Assembly (NCBI GenBank): GCA_030529845.1
Contig: JAUMWB010000006.1
Span: forward strand, 1 to 46,337
Direction of reading: 5' to 3'
Length of the DNA stretch: 46,337 nucleotides
Source of the DNA: Rothia sp. (in: high G+C Gram-positive bacteria)
GTDB lineage: Bacteria > Actinomycetota > Actinomycetes > Actinomycetales > Micrococcaceae
Part shown: piece by piece, positions 1 through 8,999 of the stretch
Position numbering within the stretch: the stretch's first letter is position 1
How the letters are laid out: each line of letters opens with the position of its first letter
The notes under the pieces: model-generated
What the model was told of the DNA's origin: nothing
The model's input: the letters and a program-made list of their open reading frames with translations, nothing else
Database searches by the model: none
Made by a program: the position numbers and the translations under genes

Positions 1-217
1 GAAGCTCAGGATCGACAGGAACTACCGGCTCCACGGGAAGCTCAGGTTCAACCGGCTCAACGGGTTCGACCGGCTCAACAGGAAGCTCAGGATCGACAGG
101 AACTACCGGCTCCACGGGAAGCTCAGGTTCAACCGGCTCAACGGGTTCGACCGGCTCAACAGGAAGCTCAGGATCGACAGGAACTACCGGCTCCACGGGA
201 AGCTCAGGTTCAACCGG
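1..217. repeat. 81-bp tandem repeat coding for a proline-rich tail
   Basis: Copies start at 1, 82 and 163. The first two are identical over 81 bp, and the third matches for 55 bp (to 217) before diverging. Each unit encodes 27 residues of E-P-x-x-P-V type on the minus strand and is itself made of shorter 9-bp variants. The array continues past the left edge, so copy number is unknown. Confidence 0.95.
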
Positions 218-1762
218 TTGCTCGGGGGTAACCGGCACCTCTGGCTCTGCTGGCAGGGCCGGCTCCGCGGGGGTCTCGGGTTCCACGGGGGCCGAGGGCG
301 CTTCGGGGGCAGTTGGCTGCGATGGAGCCACAGGCACCTCGGGAGCCGTGGGAGTAGCCGGGACTGCTGGAGCAACAAGGGAAGCCTGCTGGGATACCGG
401 CTCAGCCAAAGAGGGCACGGTATTTCCCGATGCAGCAGGTACGTTTACACCCGAGGAAGCAGTCTCGTTAGGGTTACTCACGGTAGCAGCACTAGCGCCA
501 GATGGTACAGCAACTACCGGTTGAGATACAGGTGATTCTGACGCTACGGCATTGGCCAGAGAGTTCGCAGCGGCAAGACCGCTAGTGCTGCTACTACCTT
601 GCCCCGCAGAGGGGCCATTGGCAGCTACCGATGAGCGCAGGGTTTCAGCGGGCATACCCGTTGATACGCTCTGCTGTTCGTTCACCAGGCTATCGGTGAC
701 TCCCGAAGAAGTCTCATCGCTAGGCTGCGATTGAGGAGTCTGTAGCTGCGAGTCAGCACTAATAACCGCTGACCCTGTCGAAGAGTTATTGACCAGAGCC
801 ACGCCACCGGCCACAGCCCCTATAGCGGTCACCACCGCAGCGGCACCTGCTAGTGCCTGGCTACCGGGTGTCCAGCGTCCGCCCCCCAGACCTGAGAAGA
901 GGCCGCTTTGAGCGCCAACGCCCGTTGCGGCACCGCCCGCCACGCCACCAGCCAGGAAAGGCAGCAAGACCTTTGAGCCATCGGTAATGACGGGAACTAG
1001 GCCTGCCAAAACAGGGAAAACCCAGACGCGCATGGACTTATTAATACCGGCCAGGGTCAGGTATTCCGAGGTGCAATAGGAGCAAACCGACAGGTGCAGT
1101 CGCAGGGCTTCGCTACGCTTCTTGGTCAAAGAGCCACGCACCATAGAACTCAGGTGAGGTGAGTACTGTGCGCATTCGTCAGTCTTAGGCGCATTTTGGT
1201 GGGCCCTCAAGAACCCTTCTCGCAGGCTTTCTCGGGCACGAGTCGCTAGAGCCGAAACAGCGTTAGCAGACAAGTTCATGGTTTGGGCAACTTCACGAGG
1301 CTTTTTGTTTTCAACCTCGGTCATCCACAGAACAGTCTGCCAGCGTTCCGGCAGACCGGTGAAAGCGCTGATGAGCTCATCTGATTCATGTAATTTCAAG
1401 ACGGTCTCATCGAGCGAACCCATCGATTCCAGGTGCTCTTGCTCGCTGGGCACTTCTTTTTGGGCAATCAGACCGTTTTCTGCTGCCAGATGAGCAATAG
1501 TGGTGGCGAGATAACCACCCATAAAGGTTCGGGGGCCCTTACCGTTCTTGAGGGCCTGAAGCACACGCACAAAGGCTTCGGAGACAATGTCTTCTGAAAG
1601 GGTGTTGTTAGAGGTGTGCTTATAAGCGATGGCACGAGCCATCGACACGTAACGTTCATACAGAACGCCGAACGAATCAAGCTTGCCTTCGCGGACGTCC
1701 GAGAGTAAGAGCTCATCGGTGGGGCCGCCACTAGCCGGTTGCGCGGTGTTATGTGATTGCAT
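1..1762 (-). CDS. ECF-type sigma factor fused to zinc anti-sigma-like domain, membrane segment and proline-rich repeat tail (partial, runs off left edge)
   Basis: I read this frame directly; it stays open from an ATG at 1762 to the window edge (at least 587 residues). Residues about 20-90 look like sigma region 2 ([18 protein letters not shown]). Residues 125-185 look like region 4 with its helix-turn-helix. Residues 197-230 carry C197, H223, C227 and C230 in the zf-HC2 arrangement with an Hx3Cx2C core, typical of zinc anti-sigma factors. Two hydrophobic stretches follow (about 244-275 and 301-324), then a Ser/Thr/Ala-rich region and a proline-rich tail of E-P-x-x-P-V units. Inferred topology: cytoplasmic sigma and anti-sigma parts, one or two membrane passes and a long outer tail. 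The ribosome site (AGGGAT) is weak. Sigma factors with membrane-anchored C-terminal extensions are known in actinobacteria; the target genes here are unknown. Confidence 0.85.
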   Translation of the reverse strand, partial: MQSHNTAQPASGGPTDELLLSDVREGKLDSFGVLYERYVSMARAIAYKHTSNNTLSEDIVSEAFVRVLQALKNGKGPRTFMGGYLATTIAHLAAENGLIAQKEVPSEQEHLESMGSLDETVLKLHESDELISAFTGLPERWQTVLWMTEVENKKPREVAQTMNLSANAVSALATRARESLREGFLRAHQNAPKTDECAQYSPHLSSMVRGSLTKKRSEALRLHLSVCSYCTSEYLTLAGINKSMRVWVFPVLAGLVPVITDGSKVLLPFLAGGVAGGAATGVGAQSGLFSGLGGGRWTPGSQALAGAAAVVTAIGAVAGGVALVNNSSTGSAVISADSQLQTPQSQPSDETSSGVTDSLVNEQQSVSTGMPAETLRSSVAANGPSAGQGSSSTSGLAAANSLANAVASESPVSQPVVAVPSGASAATVSNPNETASSGVNVPAASGNTVPSLAEPVSQQASLVAPAVPATPTAPEVPVAPSQPTAPEAPSAPVEPETPAEPALPAEPEVPVTPEQPVEPELPVEPVVPVDPELPVEPVEPVEPVEPELPVEPVVPVDPELPVEPVEPVEPVEPELPVEPVVPVDPEL

Positions 1763-1860
1763 GAAAATCCCTGGGTTTATGCGAGTTACCCCTAGTTAGA
1801 GTGGTGGGGCATTCTATTAGTCTATCGGGAATACGCTGTGTGCGCAGTAACCTATGGAAA

Positions 1861-1914
1861 GAACAACATCAGCCCAGCTCCTTACCTAGGTAAGGAGCTG
1901 GGCTGATGTTGTTC
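1861..1914. repeat. Perfect 54-bp palindrome
   Basis: The two 27-bp arms are exact reverse complements with no spacer; the centre is TACCTAGGTA. It lies 99 bp upstream of the sigma factor start. As RNA it would form a very strong hairpin. Neither side has a real poly-U run, so a factor-independent terminator is only one reading; a leftward transcript from the gap could end here. Confidence 0.9.
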
Positions 1915-2439
1915 ATATTGGCAAAGAGGTGCGAGCCTTTCTGCCCTCTATTGGTGGCAGGGCCTCCTCCCATGAAGGCACTGCCCACCGGTGGTGAGTG
2001 TGTAGCTTATGCGCCACCACCCACGAACAGTGTTGGCACTTTGTGTTTCAGTGCCTGCGAAAGCATCTGAAGTGTATTGAATTGTGTGTTTGCCCAAGCA
2101 CAGAACCCGCGAACGGCCCTGTGCGGTAGCTATTTTCTGTGTGTGGTGTGCAGAGCCGCCCGATAAGTTCCAGCAGCGGCGGCCCTGCACCCTTAACACA
2201 TCACAGTGTTGGCTCCTTGTTGCCGGGGCGTTTCCCCTAGTCCCGGCAAGGGGCCCTTGTGCTCGTCGAATCCCCACGATTGACGGGCACAGTTTATTCC
2301 CTTGTTCCCCGCCCTGCTTCCCATGGCAGTTTGGGGTGGTGCGCTACCAAGCCGATCATGAAAACCGGTAGGCACACCCGACAGTTTTGCGCTGTCATAG
2401 ATAAAGAGGCGGGCAGGCCTGTTTTATGACGCGAAAACG

Positions 2440-2525
2440 GGAAGTTTTTTTAAAAAACTTTCCACCCACCCTCAAATGCAAGCTTGACCAGGGAGTTTAC
2501 TGGGAGAAGTTTTTTAAAATTTCTC
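2440..2525. promoter_or_regulatory. Pair of AT-rich dyads upstream of fur
   Basis: Two near-palindromes of the form GAAG-T6/7-A4/6-CTTT or TTTC lie at 2440-2463 and 2504-2525, 64 bp apart from start to start. They stand out in an otherwise GC-rich sequence. They could be operator sites or binding sites for an AT-preferring nucleoid protein. No function can be shown from the sequence. Confidence 0.35.
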
Positions 2526-2666
2526 AAGATTCTCCGGTTTTGAAGCATCCCAGCCGTCCTCACGGAGCAAAGAGGGGAAGCAAGCATCCACTCTCCCAGG
2601 CGAGCCACCCTTCTACCTTCAGGTTTCCGTTTAGCCAGCCCTACCCCACAACCCAGCCCCACCTTA

Positions 2667-2701
2667 TTGTGAAATACTCAGAATAAGGATATTATGGTGA
2701 C
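2667..2701 (+). promoter_or_regulatory. Leaderless promoter of the fur-family gene
   Basis: TTGTGA at 2667-2672 and TATTAT at 2690-2695 are 17 bp apart. Only six bases separate the -10 box from the ATG at 2702, so the transcript probably begins at the start codon. Confidence 0.6.
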
Positions 2702-3253
2702 ATGATGTCAACAACGAGCAACCTTGGAGCAAGCGGGTGCAGCCACATCCCCGGCAGCACCAACGCTCCTGCCAGCGCCCACCAAGAAGCCTGGTCAGCT
2801 CAGCTTCGATCTAAAGGTCGTCGCGTCACAAAACAGCGCCTAGCTGTGCTTGCAGCTGTACACGAGAACCCGCACTCCACAGCAGACGCTGTTGTTACAG
2901 CCGTCCGCCAGGAGCTACCGGGAATCACCGTACAGTCGGTGTACGTCGTCCTCGCAGATCTCACCGACATCAATATGCTCCGCAAATTTGAACCACCGGG
3001 ATCAGCAGGGCTCTACGAGACCCGCACCGGCGACAACCACCACCACGCCTACTGCATCCGTTGCGGCAGGGTCGAAGATGTGGATTGCGCCGTCGGGGCA
3101 GCGCCCTGTCTCACCCCCAGCGATTTTCACGGCATGGCATTACTCAGCGCCGACGTACTCTACCGAGGTATCTGTGCAAACTGCCAAAACGCCGATGAAA
3201 AAGAAGTGGCTCTCGCCCAGCAGGCAGCTGCCCATCAGGCTCTGACCAGCTAG
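2702..3253 (+). CDS. Fur-family metal- or peroxide-responsive repressor
   Basis: This 183-residue protein has the Fur layout: a winged helix around residues 35-100 ([13 protein letters not shown], then the recognition region [12 protein letters not shown]), the HHH motif at 113-115, and two Cys pairs (C118/C121 and C158/C161) that should hold the structural zinc. The N-terminal 30 residues are an extra low-complexity tail. It sits 85 bp upstream of a catalase gene in the same direction. This is the classic furA/perR-catalase arrangement, so control of the catalase and of itself by iron or peroxide is likely. That role is inferred from context; the domain alone does not separate FurA, PerR and Zur types. 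A second ATG directly follows the first. Confidence 0.88.
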   Translation: MMSTTSNLGASGCSHIPGSTNAPASAHQEAWSAQLRSKGRRVTKQRLAVLAAVHENPHSTADAVVTAVRQELPGITVQSVYVVLADLTDINMLRKFEPPGSAGLYETRTGDNHHHAYCIRCGRVEDVDCAVGAAPCLTPSDFHGMALLSADVLYRGICANCQNADEKEVALAQQAAAHQALTS

Positions 3254-3338
3254 AGCAAAGGCCATCACCCTCTCCTGGCCCACTAGAACCGCCCCTAGAA
3301 GCCAGCAGAAAACAACCCCACACAGGAAAGTAGGAAAA

Positions 3339-4841
3339 ATGAACAACCCAATTAAGCCCGGTTCATTTACCACCACCACCCAGGGTGCCCCCGTTGCCTC
3401 AGACAACGACTCCCTGACCGTAGGCAATGACGGCCCCATCGTCCTGCACGACGCCTACACCGTCGAAAAGCTCGCCCAGTTCAACCGCGAGCGCGTCCCC
3501 GAGCGCGTCGTCCACGCTAAGGGCACCGGTGCCTTCGGCGTCTTTGAGACCACCGAGGACGTCTCCAAGTACACCCGTGCAGCCCTCTTCCAGCCCGGCG
3601 TATCCACCGAGATGCTGATTCGTTTCTCCACCGTTGCCGGTGAACAGGGCTCACCCGACACTTGGCGTGACCCCCGCGGTTTTGCGGTCAAGTTCTACAC
3701 CACCGAAGGTAACTACGACCTGGTCGGTAACAACACCCCCGTCTTCTTCATCCGCGACGCCATCAAGTTCCCCGACTTCATCCACTCCCAGAAGCGTCTG
3801 CCTGGCAACGGCCTGCGCAACAACGACATGCAGTGGGACTTCTGGAGCCTGCGCACCGAGTCAGCCCACCAGGTCACCTGGCTTATGGGCGACCGCGGTA
3901 TTCCCGCCACTCTGCGCCACATGGATGGCTTCGGCTCACACACCTACCAGTGGATCAACGCTGAAGGTGAGCGTTTCTGGGTCAAGTACCACTTCAAGAC
4001 CGACCAGGGCAACGACTTCCTGACCGGTGCCGACGCTGAGCGTATCGCTGGCGAGAACGCCGACTACCACCGCCAGGACCTCTACGAAGCTATCGAACGC
4101 GGTGAGTTCCCCTCATGGACTCTCTACGTTCAGGTCATGCCCTACGAGGACGCCAAGACCTACCGCTTCAACCCCTTCGACCTGACCAAGGTCTGGCCCC
4201 ACGCCGACTACCCCCTGATCAAGGTGGGTAAGATGACCCTGAACAAGAACCCCGAGAACTTCTTCGCTCAGATCGAGCAGGCTACCTTCTCACCCTCCAA
4301 CTTCGTTCCGGGTATTGCAGCCTCCCCCGACAAGATGCTGCTGGGCCGCATCTTCTCCTACCCCGATGCCCACCGCTACCGTGTTGGCACCAACTTCGCT
4401 GACCTGCCGGTCAACTACGCGAAGAACGCTGAAGTAAACAACTACAGCCAGGACGGCGCTATGCGCTACACCTTCAACAGCCCCGACACCCCCGTCTACG
4501 CCCCCAACACCTTCGGCGGCCCCCACGCTGACGCTGCCCGCGCCGGTGAGGGTTCTTGGGAAGCTGACGGTGCTCTGGTTCGCGCTGCTGCTACCCTGCA
4601 CGCTGAGGACGACGACTTCGGCCAGGCTCGCACCCTCTACGCCGATGTCATGGACGACGCTGCCAAGGCTCGTCTGGTCGAGAACATCGCCGGCCACGTT
4701 GGTGCTGTTGTCTCTGACGAGATTCGTGAGCGTGCCTTCAAGTACTGGGATTCAGTCCACGAAGAGCTCGGTGCCCGCGTCCGTGAAGCCTACAAGCACA
4801 ACAACGAGAAGAACGACGAGCCTACTCCCCAGACCGTCTAA
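3339..4841 (+). CDS. katA: Monofunctional haem catalase
   Basis: The enzyme converts hydrogen peroxide to water and oxygen in the cytoplasm. At 500 residues it is a small-subunit catalase. Active-site His59 lies in [11 protein letters not shown], the distal Asn in [11 protein letters not shown] (131-132), and the proximal haem ligand Tyr341 in [14 protein letters not shown], with Arg337 beside it. The start has a good ribosome site (AGGAAAGTAGGAAAA before ATG). The codon use is strongly biased to C-ending codons, which suggests high expression. It follows the Fur-family gene and may be transcribed with it or from its own promoter in the 85-bp spacer. A strong terminator follows at 4872-4919. 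Confidence 0.97.
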   Translation: MNNPIKPGSFTTTTQGAPVASDNDSLTVGNDGPIVLHDAYTVEKLAQFNRERVPERVVHAKGTGAFGVFETTEDVSKYTRAALFQPGVSTEMLIRFSTVAGEQGSPDTWRDPRGFAVKFYTTEGNYDLVGNNTPVFFIRDAIKFPDFIHSQKRLPGNGLRNNDMQWDFWSLRTESAHQVTWLMGDRGIPATLRHMDGFGSHTYQWINAEGERFWVKYHFKTDQGNDFLTGADAERIAGENADYHRQDLYEAIERGEFPSWTLYVQVMPYEDAKTYRFNPFDLTKVWPHADYPLIKVGKMTLNKNPENFFAQIEQATFSPSNFVPGIAASPDKMLLGRIFSYPDAHRYRVGTNFADLPVNYAKNAEVNNYSQDGAMRYTFNSPDTPVYAPNTFGGPHADAARAGEGSWEADGALVRAAATLHAEDDDFGQARTLYADVMDDAAKARLVENIAGHVGAVVSDEIRERAFKYWDSVHEELGARVREAYKHNNEKNDEPTPQTV

Positions 4842-4871
4842 GGTCTGCGGCCGAGCCTAGCTTGTCGTGAA

Positions 4872-4919
4872 GAAGCCGCCCCCGGCGTCCTTTTGGGTAA
4901 GGACGCCGGGGGCGGCTTT
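4872..4919. terminator. Bidirectional terminator between katA and the MMPL gene
   Basis: Twenty-base arms (AAGCCGCCCCCGGCGTCCTT and its exact complement) flank a 6-base loop and end in T-rich and A-rich sides. It sits between convergent genes. The stem contains the GGACGCC word seen in other terminators of this window. Confidence 0.9.
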
Positions 4920-4963
4920 GTAGTGCTGGTGGAAGCTGGCGGGTTTAGGCCTTGCTCTGTACC

Positions 4964-7420
4964 TTATTCGGCGATGTGTTTGGGGGCATCCTCTTCGTCG
5001 CGTTCCTTCTTCTCGAAGGGCCACCACCAGGCTGCTTCGCCCAGCAGGTACATGGTGGCGGGGATGAAGGTGGTGCGAATCAGGAAGGCGTCCATGGCAA
5101 CACCCAGGGCGAGGGCGAAACCGATGGGACGCACTGCGGTGAGGTGGGAGAAGATAAAGCCGGCGAAAACAGCGACCATGATAACGCCGCAAGCGGTGAC
5201 CACTGTCCCGCCCTGCTTATACCCAAGCACAACGGCATCTCCGGCAGAGTGGCCCTTGCGGTGGGCATCGCGCATGCCTGAGACGATGAAAATTTGGTAG
5301 TCCACCGAGAGGCCGAAGAGGATGCCGATGAGCAGGATGGGTAAGAAGGCCAGGATGGGGCCGGGCTGGGTGACGCCGAAGATCTCAGCGAGCCAGCCCC
5401 ACTGGTAGACAGCGACCACTGCGCCAAAGGAGGCCAGGGTGGACAGCAGGAAGCCGATGGTGGCCATGACCGGCACGATGATGGAGCGGAAAACAAAGGC
5501 CATGAGGACCAGGCAGAGGGCAATAACAACGGCCAGGTAAATCGGAATGGATTTTGAGATGCGCTCTGAAATCTCGATGTTGGCCACTGTAGAGCCTGTT
5601 AGACCGATTTTTGTTGCGGTGGCTTTTTCGGTGGCTTCAAGTTTGTCGTTCATGGAGTGAACGGTGGCTAAGGTGCTATCTGCTGAGGGCCCTTCGCTGG
5701 GGAAGAAGGCCAGAATGGCGGTGGCCTTGTCGTCGCTGGTAGCAACGATAGCGACGCTTTCGATTTTGTTGTTTTTGAGGCGGTCTGCCACGTCGAGGGC
5801 GACATCGCGGAGGCGGGCTTCGTCGCCGGGGACGGTGAGGGTAAGCCCTGCAATGATGGGCCCGTTAACGCCTTCACCGAATTTTTCAGAGATGGTCTGG
5901 TAGGCCTGGTAGGAGGTGGAGTCGGGGGCCTGGTAGGAGCCATCGGGTAGACCCAGGCGCAGAGAGGTGGTGGGGATAATCGCCAGCAAGAGTACCGCGA
6001 TGGAAATCAGGGTCATGGCAATGGGGTGGCGGGTCACAAAGCCGCCCCAGCCCTTGTAGGCTGCTTCGATTTCGGCGAAGGCTTCGCGGCGGTTGCGGGG
6101 TACCTGGATTTCCTGGGTGCGGGCCAGGTTGAGCTGGTTCAGCTCTTCTCGTTGGGTACGGGTGAGTAGGCGGGTGCCGAGCAGGCTCAGCGTTGCAGGT
6201 ACTAGGGTGAGCGAGGACGCTACGACAAGGGCAACTGCAAAGGCTCCGGCAAAGCCCATGATGGCCAGGAAGGGCAGGCCGGTCAGGCAGAGGGCGGAGA
6301 GAGCGATGATGTTGGTCATGCCGGCAAAGAGCACGGAGTGGCCAGCGGTGGAGTTGGCGGTGCCCACCGCATCAAGCACATCGGCGCCGTTACGCAGTTC
6401 TTCACGGAAGCGATAGAGAATCAGCAGGGCGTAGTCGATGCCAACGCCCAGACCCAGCATGAGGGCAAGGACGGGGTCGGTTGCGGTCATACCGATAAAG
6501 GCGGTGCTGGTGTAGACCAGGGCAACTGCAGCACCTGCACCGATCAGAGCCAGGACAAGGGGAAGACCCGCGGCGACGACCGCACCCAGGGTAATCAAGA
6601 GGACGATGAAGGCCACGATGAGGCCAATAAGCTCTGAAATGCCAAAGACGTCGCTGACGTCCTGGTCTAGTTCGTAACTGTAGTTAACAGTCAGGCCGGT
6701 ATCTTTGAGCGTGTCGAAAGTGCTAAAGACTTCTTCGCGTACCGAGGTAGGCAGGGAGTTGGCGTCTTGGTTGAAGGCAATATTGACGATGGCTGCGGTG
6801 CCGTCTTCGCTGACCATGTTGGCGTCAGCTGCAGCGTCAAGCTCGCGTTGGGCTGCATCGACCTTATCCTGGTTTGAACGCAGGGTGGTGCGGGCTTCAG
6901 TCAGGGTAGCTTCCTGGGCTGCCAGATCGGGGGCAAGGGCAGCAATTTCCTCCTGGTTGAGCCCCTGGGGTAGGGCGGCTTTCGCAGCGTCCAGCTGAGC
7001 CTGGCCCTCATCGATCTGGGTTTTGGCCTGTTCCAGCTGGGCTTTAGCGTCCTCCAGCTGGACGGAGGCCTGGCTCACCGCATCCGCCGCTACGAATGGG
7101 TCAAGGGATCCGGCGACTTCGGGTAGCTCATCAATGGTGATGACGGCCTGGGCGATAGCCTGCTTCTGGGTATCGGTAAATCCCCCGTCGGCCTCAAGCA
7201 CTACATAGCCGCTGGAAATACCGTTATCGGGTATCTTGGCCTGCAAGTCTTCCCGAACCGCCTCAAAGGAGGCCCCCGGCATGGTGTAACTGGCTGTCGC
7301 ACCTCGTGCTAGGGTCAACGCCCCCACCCCGGCTAAGGTCAATAGCACCAGCCACAGCACAATGGTGTTGCGGGCATGACGAGCCGCAGTAAGGCCGAGC
7401 GTGCGCAGGGCACCGGTCAT
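4964..7420 (-). CDS. MMPL-family (RND superfamily) membrane transporter
   Basis: This 818-residue protein shows the RND/MMPL design: one N-terminal transmembrane helix (NTIVLWLVLLTLAGVGALTL), a large extracytoplasmic loop, a block of about five helices (around 250-410), a second loop and a final helix block (around 630-800). Each helix block has the GxGxDY-type signature (GLGVGIDYALLILYRFREEL and GLSVDYQIFIVSGMRDAH), whose acidic residues carry the proton relay. Residues about 105-195 form a long Gln/Ala-rich coiled coil. Substrates could be lipids, drugs or peptides and cannot be read from the sequence. The ribosome site AGGAG lies 8 bases before the ATG. Its start lies 29 bp beyond the stop of the SseB-like gene, so the two may be cotranscribed. 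Confidence 0.92.
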   Translation of the reverse strand: MTGALRTLGLTAARHARNTIVLWLVLLTLAGVGALTLARGATASYTMPGASFEAVREDLQAKIPDNGISSGYVVLEADGGFTDTQKQAIAQAVITIDELPEVAGSLDPFVAADAVSQASVQLEDAKAQLEQAKTQIDEGQAQLDAAKAALPQGLNQEEIAALAPDLAAQEATLTEARTTLRSNQDKVDAAQRELDAAADANMVSEDGTAAIVNIAFNQDANSLPTSVREEVFSTFDTLKDTGLTVNYSYELDQDVSDVFGISELIGLIVAFIVLLITLGAVVAAGLPLVLALIGAGAAVALVYTSTAFIGMTATDPVLALMLGLGVGIDYALLILYRFREELRNGADVLDAVGTANSTAGHSVLFAGMTNIIALSALCLTGLPFLAIMGFAGAFAVALVVASSLTLVPATLSLLGTRLLTRTQREELNQLNLARTQEIQVPRNRREAFAEIEAAYKGWGGFVTRHPIAMTLISIAVLLLAIIPTTSLRLGLPDGSYQAPDSTSYQAYQTISEKFGEGVNGPIIAGLTLTVPGDEARLRDVALDVADRLKNNKIESVAIVATSDDKATAILAFFPSEGPSADSTLATVHSMNDKLEATEKATATKIGLTGSTVANIEISERISKSIPIYLAVVIALCLVLMAFVFRSIIVPVMATIGFLLSTLASFGAVVAVYQWGWLAEIFGVTQPGPILAFLPILLIGILFGLSVDYQIFIVSGMRDAHRKGHSAGDAVVLGYKQGGTVVTACGVIMVAVFAGFIFSHLTAVRPIGFALALGVAMDAFLIRTTFIPATMYLLGEAAWWWPFEKKERDEEDAPKHIAE

Positions 7421-7449
7421 GGGGGAACTCCTGAGTAAGAGGCGGGGGT

Positions 7450-8757
7450 TTACTGTGATTCTACTACTGAAATGAGCTGGCGTACCTGTTCCATGGGTAG
7501 GGTGGCGTGGGGCGCCAGGGCATTGATGCGTACAGCGCTACTATCACCTGTGGCAAAAAGTTTGAGGGCCTCAAGGGCCGGGGCGCTACGAACCACCAGG
7601 GTTGGGTCTAGAGCTGCTACCTCAGCAGCCGTTGTGAAGACCAGGGCCACATTTTCTTCGCTCTCGTCATCCTTCTTGAGAATAACAGGGCGGCCTGCCG
7701 GGTCATCCGCCCGAACCCCCAGAAGAAGCACCGAGGCTGGTGCAGTAAGGGACATGAGCAAATCATGCATATTTTCCTCAATGAGGGCACGCTGGGCTGG
7801 CATGTTGTGCGGGGATCCAAGTACCCACTGGATTTGAGCCTTTTCGATGAAGCATTCGTGGTCGCTACCAGGGTCAAGGACCAGCACGTCAATGCTCTGG
7901 TCATGCGCCACCTGTAAGAAAACTTTCATGGCATGCTCTACCACTAAACGGGGGTTGGGCTGGTTCTGGGCCTGCGCCGAGTAGGTCTGAGCCGGTTCGG
8001 TTGCCGTGTAGGCCGTCAAAGCCCGCATGCCGTTGGCCAGGCGAAGCACCTGGTAGTTGAGCTGGGGGGTGCCATCGGGTGTGACGGTACTCTGCGTGAT
8101 GTCCATCAGGAGGTTACCTCCCAGGGCGGTACGGACGACATTCGCCAGGGACTGCTCGCTTCTGGCGGCTGCGAAGCCCGCCAGCGCCTCGGTCAGGTAA
8201 CGGTTCACGGGGCCGATGGGCAAGCCCGTCTCCCCACCGGTTTCAGCAAAACCTGTGCCCCGGCGTCCTGCCAGGCGTACAGCTGCCCAGTCCGGTACAT
8301 GCTCGGGGTCGCGGGGGAAAAGTTCAAAGTGGGCGCGGATATCACGGGCGCTCAGGCGGCCCTCGCCGTTCCAGTCCACCGGCTCGTGGGCGCGATCGTA
8401 GGAGGCCCCGATCTGGTACTGGGGGTCGGGCCAGTTGTTTGCGGTAATTACCACCGAGGCAGTAAACCAGGTGCCCTCTCCCTCAATAAAAGAAGCGTGC
8501 TGCAGCTGCTCAATAGCCGGCAGCACCGGGCTACCGGGTTTAATGGGGCCCACGGTGCCCACGTAGTCCTGTTCATCGCGAGACTCGGTAATGCGTACAA
8601 AGACCGTCTCAGACAGGGGTTTGATATCAAGCACCAGTTCATTCCAGCCGGGCTCGACCTTCACCGTGCCCAACATCCAGCTGCCGATAGCGTTGAGGGC
8701 GTCTTGCACCAGAGCGGGGCGTTCAATCTCTAAGTAACGGGGCGAAGAGGGCGACAT
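7450..8757 (-). CDS. SseB-like protein of unknown function
   Basis: I place the start at the ATG at 8757 (AGGAAT just upstream), giving 435 residues; a longer frame reaches 8889 but adds a Cys/Trp-rich stretch that looks untranslated. Residues about 1-160 are an unfamiliar domain with a YDRAHEP...FELFPRDPEHVPDW motif. The middle (VNRYLTEALAGFAAARSEQSLANVVRTALGGNLLMDI) and the C-terminus (VALVFTTAAEVAALDPTLVVRSAPALEALKLF) both resemble the SseB N-terminal fold, suggesting two tandem copies. There is no signal peptide or membrane helix. It is divergent from the DUF6882-like gene and upstream of the MMPL transporter. I recognise the fold only weakly, and no function follows. Confidence 0.75.
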   Translation of the reverse strand: MSPSSPRYLEIERPALVQDALNAIGSWMLGTVKVEPGWNELVLDIKPLSETVFVRITESRDEQDYVGTVGPIKPGSPVLPAIEQLQHASFIEGEGTWFTASVVITANNWPDPQYQIGASYDRAHEPVDWNGEGRLSARDIRAHFELFPRDPEHVPDWAAVRLAGRRGTGFAETGGETGLPIGPVNRYLTEALAGFAAARSEQSLANVVRTALGGNLLMDITQSTVTPDGTPQLNYQVLRLANGMRALTAYTATEPAQTYSAQAQNQPNPRLVVEHAMKVFLQVAHDQSIDVLVLDPGSDHECFIEKAQIQWVLGSPHNMPAQRALIEENMHDLLMSLTAPASVLLLGVRADDPAGRPVILKKDDESEENVALVFTTAAEVAALDPTLVVRSAPALEALKLFATGDSSAVRINALAPHATLPMEQVRQLISVVESQ

Positions 8758-8884
8758 ACTATTCCTGTAGGTTTGGGCGAAACGAAACCCTGTAGGGTCC
8801 TGTCCGAAGAAGGGCCAAGGGTGCGAGTTATCTACCCTATTAAAGCAAGAAACTACCCATCTCAGAGTAGAGCACACCCACCTT

Positions 8885-8897
8885 CTCACTGAGTGAG
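8885..8897. promoter_or_regulatory. Short palindrome in the divergent promoter region
   Basis: CTCACT-G-AGTGAG is a perfect odd palindrome in the space between two divergent genes (8758-8999). It could be an operator for either gene. The evidence is only symmetry and position. Confidence 0.3.
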
Positions 8898-8986
8898 TCT
8901 CCCCTAGTTTCAGGGAAGGGCCTGAATATGTCAGAAATTCAAGCTCTTACCGCGGCAAAAAGGTGCGGGAGCACGGCAAGAGTTGC

Positions 8987-8999
8987 TAGCCTTGACCGT
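8987..8999 (+). promoter_or_regulatory. Likely leaderless -10 box of the DUF6882-like gene
   Basis: TAGCCT at 8987-8992 is followed by seven bases and then ATG at 9000, the same spacing as at several other genes here. No ribosome site precedes this ATG. No clear -35 is visible. Confidence 0.45.

Larger units (their letters stand above)
1763..2666. other. Long non-coding gap between the sigma factor gene and fur
   Basis: No convincing gene is visible in about 900 bp. The open frames here (for example 1948-2277 minus, 2084-2371 plus and 2426-2686 plus) overlap each other, have no ribosome site and give Cys/Arg/His-rich products without family resemblance. The stretch holds the perfect palindrome at 1861-1914, short hairpins (2034-2054, and 2220-2249 with 8-bp arms) and two AT-rich dyads (2440-2463 and 2504-2525). 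I looked for tmRNA, RNase P RNA and SRP RNA core words on both strands and did not find them. An unrecognised RNA gene or decayed DNA is possible. Confidence 0.5.

Noticed and set aside
1-217. Tandem repeat as a CRISPR array
   Set aside because: The units are directly adjacent with no unique spacers, and the region is in frame with the sigma factor gene as proline-rich repeats.
1948-2371. Overlapping frames on both strands of the sigma-fur gap
   Set aside because: They overlap each other, lack ribosome sites and give compositionally odd products without recognisable domains.
1915-2430. tmRNA, RNase P RNA or SRP RNA in the long gap
   Set aside because: I looked for the conserved core words of each on both strands and found none.
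2426-2686. 86-codon frame upstream of fur
   Set aside because: It runs through the AT-rich dyads and the fur promoter region, has no ribosome site and ends just before the fur -10 box; it looks non-coding.
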